In this document: positions 6,054 through 7,075 of the stretch, one piece after another
How the letters are laid out: the number at the start of each line of letters is the position of its first letter
Numbering within the stretch: position 1 is the first letter of the stretch
Assembly: GCA_017538635.1 (NCBI GenBank)
Contig: JAFYIM010000385.1
Location: 1 to 7,075 of the forward strand
Origin: a bacterium
Lineage (GTDB): Bacteria > UBA3054
DNA: 7,075 bases
Direction: 5' to 3'
Translations under genes and position numbers: made by a program
Notes under the pieces: model-generated
The model's database searches: none
What the model was told of the DNA's origin: nothing
The model's input: only the letters and a program-made list of their open reading frames with translations

Positions 6054-6409
6054 CTTTTCTTGACTCCCTTGCTGGTGAGACCGTTGGAATAGAGTATGCC
6101 GCAGGCTTCGTACATGCGTTTTTCCGTAGCGAGGACGACGAGTCCGTGCTCGTGCGCCAAAGCCACCATGTCTGCCGTCGGCTTCTTAGAGCGCACGAAG
6201 ACGAGGCAGATCATGTCCATCATCTCGGCGGTCCTTATCACCTGCGGATTGACAAGGCCCGTAAGCAATACGGACTGGTCTTTCACGTAGGCGAGGACGT
6301 CGCTCATCATGTCGCTTCCGCAGGCACTGAATACGTCTTTCTCAAGTTCCGCTTCGTCGCCGCACAAGAGCTCGGCATCAAGGAGCTCTTTGACTTCTTT
6401 GATCTTCAT
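6050..6409 (-). CDS. DRTGG-domain protein (first copy)
   Basis: A 119-residue soluble protein consisting of one DRTGG domain, the fold also found as a regulatory part of some P-loop acyltransferase and CBS proteins and related to the N-terminal domain of HPr kinase. The landmarks are the N-terminal helix MKIKEVKELL, GSDMMSDVLAYV (31-42), LTGLVNPQVIRTAEMMD (49-65) and ATEKRMYEACGILY (94-107). There is no P-loop, so it is not itself an HPr kinase even if automatic annotation may call it a serine kinase. C16, C30, C68 and C103 are present, but no metal-binding pattern stands out. A shorter paralogue lies on the other side of the HydS gene. The gene starts one nt after the hydC stop with no clear Shine-Dalgarno, and ends in an ATGA overlap with the RsbT-like gene, so it is translated in series with both. 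A regulatory, ligand-binding role near the hydrogenase is inferred. Confidence 0.87.
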   Translation of the reverse strand: MKIKEVKELLDAELLCGDEAELEKDVFSACGSDMMSDVLAYVKDQSVLLTGLVNPQVIRTAEMMDMICLVFVRSKKPTADMVALAHEHGLVVLATEKRMYEACGILYSNGLTSKGVKKR

Positions 6410-6410
6410 A

Positions 6411-6899
6411 TCAGTCGTTGTATTTGGCGAGGATGCCGGGGATCTGGTCAGGAGTCAGACGGCCGTAAACTTCGCCGTTGATCATCATGACAGGAGCAAG
6501 GCCGCAGGCGCCCAGGCAGCGGCAGGCTTCCAAACTGAACTTGCCGTCCGGCGTGCAGCCGCCGCCCTGAAGACCCAGGACTTTTTCAAGCTTGGCGTAA
6601 ACGTCGCCGGAACCTTTGACGTAGCAGGCCGTGCCGAGACAGACCGCGATCTGGTATTTGCCTTTGGGCTCAAGGGTGAACATAGCGTAGAAAGTGGAGA
6701 TGCCGTAAACTTTCTCCAGAGGGATGTCCATTTCACGGGCGATGATGGTCTGAACTTCGATGGGCAGGTACCCGTAGATCTCCTGGGCTTTCTGCATGAT
6801 GGGAATGAGGTTGCCCTGCACGTCCTTCATCTCTTTGATGTAGGATACCAGCTGCTCTTCCTGTTCTTTGGTGCCGTTGAAAGGAACCGTTTTTTTCAT
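6411..6899 (-). CDS. hydC: NuoE-like [2Fe-2S] subunit HydC of the electron-bifurcating [FeFe]-hydrogenase
   Basis: A 162-residue subunit of the 24-kDa NuoE family. An N-terminal helical bundle (about 15-75, with ending YGISTFYAMF) is followed by a thioredoxin-like [2Fe-2S] domain with ligands C87 and C92 (C-x4-C in VCLGTAC) and C128 and C132 (C-x3-C in RCLGAC). The extra cysteines C115 and C126 are outside the ligand set. It pairs with HydB and passes electrons between the flavin and the HydA Fe-S chain in the cytoplasm. The length is normal for the family. The ATG at 6899 has GGAGG (6904-6908) four nt upstream. This is the first gene of the cluster, preceded by an AT-rich gap of 35 nt after an unrelated reading frame. 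hydB and hydA are about 4 kb further downstream, so the signalling genes are inserted between subunits of one complex. Confidence 0.94.
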   Translation of the reverse strand: MKKTVPFNGTKEQEEQLVSYIKEMKDVQGNLIPIMQKAQEIYGYLPIEVQTIIAREMDIPLEKVYGISTFYAMFTLEPKGKYQIAVCLGTACYVKGSGDVYAKLEKVLGLQGGGCTPDGKFSLEACRCLGACGLAPVMMINGEVYGRLTPDQIPGILAKYND

Positions 6900-6903
6900 A
6901 GTG

Positions 6904-6908
6904 CCTCC
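6904..6908 (-). promoter_or_regulatory. Shine-Dalgarno site of hydC
   Basis: GGAGG lies 4 nt before the ATG at 6899. It fixes the start of the first gene of the operon and contrasts with the weak or absent sites of the coupled genes that follow. Confidence 0.8.
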
Positions 6909-6934
6909 ATAGGGATTTTAGAAATAAAAGTAGG

Positions 6935-7075
6935 TTATTTATTAGTCGATATTTTATCAAAAAGGGGGTCTGATTTCCACGACCCTTTTCGTTTGACTTT
7001 CAGAGCCTTGAGGTCGCTGAGGTCGATCTTGCGGTCGCAATTGGAGCCGGAATGGCCAAGGCCTAAAACGGGGTA
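6935..7075 (-). CDS. 3' end of an unrecognised gene (cut by window edge)
   Basis: The minus strand reads open from the window edge for 46 codons to a TAA at 6935-6937. The peptide starts YPVLGLGHSG and ends DPLFDKISTNK. The first 27 or so codons have mostly C or G at the third position, matching the bias of the genes downstream, whereas the two other minus frames hit a stop at once or read as a Pro/Arg/Gln-rich shadow. This suggests a real C-terminus. I do not recognise the family. The last codons become AT-rich and overlap both a hairpin and a candidate promoter, so it is also possible that the true upstream gene ends with the TAG in the next frame close to the edge (7062-7064) and that this stretch is untranslated. 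Confidence 0.45.
   Translation of the reverse strand, partial: YPVLGLGHSGSNCDRKIDLSDLKALKVKRKGSWKSDPLFDKISTNK
6951..6979 (-). promoter_or_regulatory. Candidate sigma-70-type promoter for the hydrogenase operon
   Basis: Minus-strand TGGAAA (6979-6974, 4 of 6 matches to TTGACA) is 17 nt from TAAAAT (6956-6951, 5 of 6 matches to TATAAT). The -10 is extended by TG one base upstream (TGATAAAAT). Transcription would begin near 6944, giving a leader of about 45 nt to the hydC start. It sits in the only AT-rich, non-coding stretch of the window. The -35 element falls in the loop of the candidate hairpin. No Rex-like operator was recognised. Confidence 0.4.
6959..6989 (-). terminator. Candidate rho-independent terminator before the hydrogenase operon
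   Basis: On the minus strand GGGTC (6985-6981) can pair with GACCC (6970-6966) around a 10-nt loop, followed by CC and five T residues (6963-6959). Flanking A residues before the stem can pair with part of the T run. The stem is short (5 GC-rich pairs), and it lies inside the open frame of the upstream partial gene, so it would act before that stop codon. It may be an inefficient terminator, an attenuator, or chance. Confidence 0.4.

Noticed and set aside
6948..6958. Small inverted repeat GATA-TTT-TATC overlapping the candidate -10
   Set aside because: Eight paired AT-rich bases are expected by chance, and it does not match the Rex or Fnr operator patterns I know.
6733..6960. A 75-codon minus-strand frame starting upstream of hydC
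   Set aside because: It runs into hydC in another frame, begins in the AT-rich leader, and reads as an Arg/Gly/His-rich shadow after the real hydC start.
1..7075. Search for CRISPR repeats, insertion sequences, tRNA genes and riboswitches
   Set aside because: The window is coding almost end to end; no spaced direct repeats, terminal inverted repeats, transposase, cloverleaf or known riboswitch pattern was seen by eye.

Overview
The window is one nearly gap-free, minus-strand gene cluster from a strict anaerobe that makes an electron-bifurcating [FeFe]-hydrogenase. Base composition is moderately GC-rich with GC-biased third codon positions. The protein types (three-subunit NAD-linked [FeFe]-hydrogenase, RsbT-like kinase, DRTGG and PHP proteins, strong GGAGG Shine-Dalgarno sites) point to a fermentative member of the Bacillota, perhaps Negativicutes or Clostridia. 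The species cannot be fixed from this sequence. No mobile element, tRNA, rRNA or CRISPR array was seen.

Layout, in the direction of transcription (high to low coordinates): the 3' end of an unrecognised gene (7075-6935); a short AT-rich gap with a candidate hairpin and promoter; hydC/nuoE-like (6899-6411); a DRTGG-domain protein (6409-6050); an RsbT/RsbW-type ATP-binding protein (6053-5628); a HydS-type putative sensory [FeFe]-hydrogenase (5614-4337); a second, shorter DRTGG-like protein with a GTG start (4340-4014); a PHP-family metallophosphoesterase (4012-3278); a histidine-kinase-type ATPase domain protein (3281-2730); a stand-alone thioredoxin-like [2Fe-2S] protein (2709-2338); hydB/nuoF-like (2325-523); and the first 170 codons of hydA (510-1), which runs off the window. 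Junctions are 4-nt overlaps (ATGA, GTGA) or gaps of 1-20 nt, so the ten genes almost certainly form one operon with translational coupling.

How the genes work together: HydC, HydB and HydA are the electron-bifurcating hydrogenase, which couples NADH and reduced ferredoxin oxidation to H2 formation (or the reverse). Genes for the hydC and hydB/hydA subunits are separated by about 3.7 kb of signalling-type genes. Their centre is a second [FeFe]-hydrogenase-like protein whose H-cluster cysteines are all present but whose proton-transfer cysteine is alanine, a hallmark of putative H2 sensors. Around it lie two DRTGG proteins, two different GHKL-type ATP-binding proteins and a PHP hydrolase with a complete metal site. 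The simplest reading is that the operon encodes both the catalytic enzyme and a co-transcribed, poorly characterised H2/redox signalling module. No response regulator, anti-anti-sigma factor, sigma factor or PP2C phosphatase is visible here, so the output of the module is unknown. The hydrogenase maturases HydE, HydF and HydG are also not in the window.
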